Assembly (NCBI GenBank): GCA_050247255.1
Contig: JBFWUM010000090.1
Coordinates: 1-8,261 of the forward strand
Length of the DNA: 8,261 nucleotides
DNA from: JBFWUM01 sp050247255
GTDB taxonomy: Bacteria; Acidobacteriota; Vicinamibacteria; Vicinamibacterales; UBA2999
Reading direction: 5' to 3'
This document shows, in pieces, positions 6,186-8,261 of the stretch. The notes below the pieces were generated by a model, which saw only the letters and a program-made list of their open reading frames with translations, was not told the DNA's origin and searched no databases. Numbering within the stretch: position 1 is the stretch's first letter; every line of letters starts with the position of its first letter. The position numbers and the translations under genes are program-made.

Positions 6186-7357
6186 CACAGGACGAGGGAC
6201 AGGGAGGCGATCAGGCGCTCCCGGTTGAAGTTCTCCTGGGACAGCGTCGACCGCCGGCGCTGAAAGTCGTAGGCCAGCGTGCTTCGGACAGACGTCGACC
6301 AATAGAAGGCCAGCCCGACCGCCCACGAATCATACCGCTCGCGCCGCGCGATCTGGTTGATGAACAGGTTCTCCGAATGGCGCATGAACTGGCGCGACGC
6401 GGCGGCCGTCGCCTTGAGCGGCCCGGCGATGTCCTGGGTCAGGTCGATCGCGTACTGGGTCTGCAGGTTGAACGGGGAGTCGTACGACGCGTTCGTGTCG
6501 CGGAAGTACCGGAAGTTGAAACGGCTCGATTCCCGGAACGTGTAGCCGATGTTGATGTCCGCCAGGAGCCCCTTGAACGGGATGCCAGGAGCCTGGACCC
6601 GCAGCCGGTGATAGCCCAGGACCGCCCGCCCACGAATCACGGCGTCGGGCGCGAAGAAGAGCGTTCCGAAGTAGCGCCGGTCGTCGGTGTTCCGCGTGGG
6701 GTCCGACTGGTAGTAGTCGCGGATGCGTGAGATGTCGAGGCTCAGTGTGGTCAGCGACGTCAGCGCGTAGCGGACGCCGACGTTGAGGCTCTCGGTCCGC
6801 CGGTTCAGGCTCTTCGCGATTTCGATCCCCCGAAAGATCTGTCCGCCGTCGAACGCGGTCCGCGAGCGAAGCAGGCTCGCTTCCACGGACGCCTTCGCCG
6901 TCACCGCCAGCGCCAGGCCGCCTCCGAGCGTGCGACCGTGCCTCTGGATGCGCAGGTCGATGTCACCCTGACGCTCCCGCCCCTGTTCGTAGGCGGCCAT
7001 GACGAACGGCGTCATCCTCGACAGCTCGGCCTGGATGCGCCCGTTGAACTTGCGGTTGATCATCCGCTCCTGGACGTACTTCTCGAAATAGACGAAGTCG
7101 ACGATGGCATCCCCCGACACCGTCAGCAGCCGCGATGTGGCCTTCGACGTCACGCTCGGCGTGAAGGTCATCATCCGGTCCGGGCTGCCCTGCGGGAGGA
7201 CGTAGACATTGCTGTCGGTGCCCACGTCGCGGAGCGCGACCGTCGGTGTCCACGTGATGCCGGCCGTCTCGAGCGGCCGGCCGAGCTGGGCGCGCGCGGA
7301 ACCCGGCCATGCGAGGCCCGCCGCCAGGAACAGCGCGATGCCGCAACCCTTTCTCAT
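6185..7357 (-). CDS. Outer-membrane beta-barrel protein of the polysaccharide export operon
   Basis: The 390-residue product begins with a clear signal peptide (MRKGCGIALFLAAGLAWPGSARA, cleavage after residue 23). The rest is a chain of alternating polar and hydrophobic strands separated by short turns and charged loops, with no long hydrophobic helix. It ends in a strand with hydrophobic C-terminus (LIASLSLVL), as in outer-membrane barrels. The early segment WTPTVALRDVGTDSNVY resembles the N-terminus of barrel proteins found in exopolysaccharide and exosortase-associated gene clusters (BBP2-like), recalled rather than searched. The likely role is an outer-membrane pore or scaffold for the exported glycan. 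Its ATG overlaps the TGA of the lipoprotein gene (ATGA), and the export protein starts 12 bases after its stop. Strand number and exact family are not determined. Confidence is high for a barrel, moderate for the role. Confidence 0.87.
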   Translation of the reverse strand: MRKGCGIALFLAAGLAWPGSARAQLGRPLETAGITWTPTVALRDVGTDSNVYVLPQGSPDRMMTFTPSVTSKATSRLLTVSGDAIVDFVYFEKYVQERMINRKFNGRIQAELSRMTPFVMAAYEQGRERQGDIDLRIQRHGRTLGGGLALAVTAKASVEASLLRSRTAFDGGQIFRGIEIAKSLNRRTESLNVGVRYALTSLTTLSLDISRIRDYYQSDPTRNTDDRRYFGTLFFAPDAVIRGRAVLGYHRLRVQAPGIPFKGLLADINIGYTFRESSRFNFRYFRDTNASYDSPFNLQTQYAIDLTQDIAGPLKATAAASRQFMRHSENLFINQIARRERYDSWAVGLAFYWSTSVRSTLAYDFQRRRSTLSQENFNRERLIASLSLVL

Positions 7358-8007
7358 CGCACGGCCGCCTGGAACTCACCGTCGCCGTCGAGGTCGACCT
7401 CGAGCAGCGGCTCGGCGCCGTCGCGATAGGTCAGCCGTCGCACGGGCCGGCCCGGGTGCTGGTCGTCGTCCATCGAGAGCACCCGCAGGTCCCCGCCCTC
7501 GTACTCCTCCCAGTGATCCACCGTCCCATCGCGATTGACGTCGGTCTCCACGCGGGCCAGGCGGGTGCCGTCGTAGTGCTCGATGCGATCGATGACACCG
7601 TCGCGGCCCGTGGACATCTCGATACGCCGGGTGCTCCCGGTCTGGTAGAGCCAGGTGTCCTCGACGCCGTCGCGCCCGCTGGACGTGCCCAACTTCAGCA
7701 GTTGCCCGTCCGCGCCGTAGTACTCCCAGCGATCCACCTTGCCGTCCCTGTCCTGGTCGCCCTCGAGGCGCACCGGCCTGCCGTTGGCGAGAAAGGTCCG
7801 CACGTCCACCCGGCCGTCGCGGTCGATGTCGTAGTCCAGCCTGACCAGGTCGCGTGTGGCGGGGTCGTAGATGGGCGTGACCCTGCCCTCGTCCGCCGCG
7901 CAGCCCGGAAGGGCTGCCGAGGTCCCTAATAGCAGAGCCACAATTATGACACAAAGAGACAGCTTCGCCCTTTGGGATACACGGCCGTCACGAACGAGTC
8001 CCGGCAT
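7354..8007 (-). CDS. Lipoprotein with EF-hand-like aspartate-rich repeats
   Basis: This 217-residue protein opens the operon. A signal sequence with basic start and hydrophobic core (LCVIIVALLLGTSAA) leads to LPGC, so C36 is the likely lipidated residue; the lipobox is slightly unusual in having Pro at -2. The mature part is built of repeats of about 24 residues centred on RDG (63-65, 87-89, 112-114, 135-137, 159-161). Three match the calcium-loop pattern DxDxDGxxD well (60-68, 84-92, 156-164, the last with N158), two have Ser/Gly or Thr/Gly for the first acids, 180-188 is degenerate, and DLDGDG (205-210) closes the series. Calcium binding is likely but unproven; function is unknown. The ATG at 8005-8007 was preferred over a GTG at 8029-8031 because AGGGATAGG precedes it. 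The stop overlaps the barrel start by four bases, implying a joint role at the outer membrane. Confidence 0.87.
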   Translation of the reverse strand: MPGLVRDGRVSQRAKLSLCVIIVALLLGTSAALPGCAADEGRVTPIYDPATRDLVRLDYDIDRDGRVDVRTFLANGRPVRLEGDQDRDGKVDRWEYYGADGQLLKLGTSSGRDGVEDTWLYQTGSTRRIEMSTGRDGVIDRIEHYDGTRLARVETDVNRDGTVDHWEEYEGGDLRVLSMDDDQHPGRPVRRLTYRDGAEPLLEVDLDGDGEFQAAVR

Positions 8008-8136
8008 CAGCCTATCCCTACGTCTCTGCACGGCCCAAATCTACCATCACGGTCTCCGTTCGCCGGCGCCCGTCCCATACCCGTATCGGCGCCACGGGGC
8101 CGGCCGATAAGGCAGGTAGTGCCGCTCTCCCCGTCC
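8008..8136. promoter_or_regulatory. Divergent intergenic region between the polysaccharide operon and the methylase gene
   Basis: These 129 bases separate divergently read genes and should hold the promoter of the minus-strand operon, and perhaps that of the methylase. AGGGATAGG (minus strand, 8011-8019) is the likely ribosome site of the lipoprotein. I see no convincing sigma-70 -35/-10 pair or sigma-54 site. GGCGCC occurs twice (8065-8070 and 8088-8093), with a short ATAC-CC-GTAT inverted repeat between them (8077-8086) and the palindrome GGCCGGCC at 8098-8105. Any of these could be an operator or chance in GC-rich DNA. Confidence 0.4.
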
Positions 8137-8261
8137 ATGCCTGATCCGTGCCGACCGCTGCTGAAGTGGGTAGGCGGAAAACGCCAGTTGCTGCCGGCGA
8201 TCCGCGCGCACTACCCGGCTGCATTTACGCGCTACATCGAACCGTTCCTCGGCAGCGGTGC
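8137..8261 (+). CDS. dam: Dam-type (D12 class) DNA adenine-N6 methyltransferase, cut by the right edge
   Basis: From an ATG at 8137-8139 the plus strand reads open for 41 codons to the window edge. Residues 7-18 (PLLKWVGGKRQL) match the conserved N-terminus of Dam/DpnM-type methyltransferases, where the KWxGGK segment helps bind S-adenosylmethionine. IEPFLGSGA at the end is motif I (F-x-G-x-G) of the same cofactor pocket. The enzyme methylates adenine at N6 in a short DNA site, classically GATC for this group, but the recognition region lies outside the window. An in-frame GTG at 8119 with AGG-rich sequence just before it is an alternative start. It could be an orphan regulator, part of a restriction-modification system, or of mobile origin; only neighbours to the right would tell. 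It is transcribed away from the polysaccharide operon, so a functional link is not implied. Symbol by family similarity. Confidence 0.88.
   Translation, partial: MPDPCRPLLKWVGGKRQLLPAIRAHYPAAFTRYIEPFLGSG

Noticed and set aside
7943..7951. Minus-strand TGTCATAAT resembling an extended -10 promoter element
   Set aside because: It lies within codons for the hydrophobic signal peptide of the lipoprotein (Val-Ile-Ile), has no matching -35 and would start transcription inside the gene. It also explains the local dip in GC.
8077..8086. ATACCCGTAT inverted repeat as an operator
   Set aside because: The arms are only four bases and do not extend outward, so it is too weak to call on its own; it is mentioned in the intergenic entry.
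8018..8224. Minus-strand open frame of 68 codons across the intergenic region and the methylase start
   Set aside because: It is antisense to conserved methylase motifs, resembles no protein family, and overlaps the upstream end of the lipoprotein region.

Overview
This is a GC-rich window from a Gram-negative (diderm) bacterium. The diderm assignment rests on an outer-membrane beta-barrel, a lipoprotein and a Wza-type outer-membrane polysaccharide export protein. The very high GC and gene style would suit Acidobacteriota (for example Vicinamibacteria) or Myxococcota, but nothing here fixes the taxonomy. There are no tRNAs, rRNAs, CRISPR arrays or insertion sequences that I can see.

Almost the whole window (about 8007 down to 1) is one tightly packed minus-strand operon for making and exporting a surface or extracellular polysaccharide. 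In order of transcription, from right to left: a lipoprotein with aspartate-rich, EF-hand-like repeats (7354-8007); an outer-membrane beta-barrel (6185-7357); a polysaccharide export (OPX, Wza-like) protein (5243-6172); the ABC-2 permease Wzm (4388-5206); the ABC ATPase Wzt with a C-terminal carbohydrate-binding-type domain (3082-4398); a GT4 glycosyltransferase (1754-3085); a CE4 polysaccharide deacetylase (831-1757); and a second GT4 glycosyltransferase that runs off the left edge (1-811). Four of the junctions overlap: three by 4 bases (ATGA or GTGA) and one by 11. The other gaps are 12 to 36 bases, so the genes are almost certainly co-transcribed and partly translationally coupled.

The likely division of labour is as follows. 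The glycosyltransferases build the glycan in the cytoplasm and the deacetylase may modify it there. Wzm/Wzt move it across the inner membrane, and the OPX protein, beta-barrel and lipoprotein form the periplasmic and outer-membrane exit. The OPX protein has no lipidation cysteine and stops before the C-terminal helix with which classical Wza crosses the outer membrane. The adjacent beta-barrel is therefore a natural candidate for the pore. No polysaccharide co-polymerase (KpsE/Wzc-like) is present in the window.

At the right edge, on the opposite strand, the first 41 codons of a Dam-type (D12 class) DNA adenine methyltransferase are visible (from 8137). A divergent intergenic region of about 130 bases separates it from the polysaccharide operon. 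Neither that methylase fragment nor the left-edge glycosyltransferase forms a complete ORF within the window; both were read directly from the sequence.
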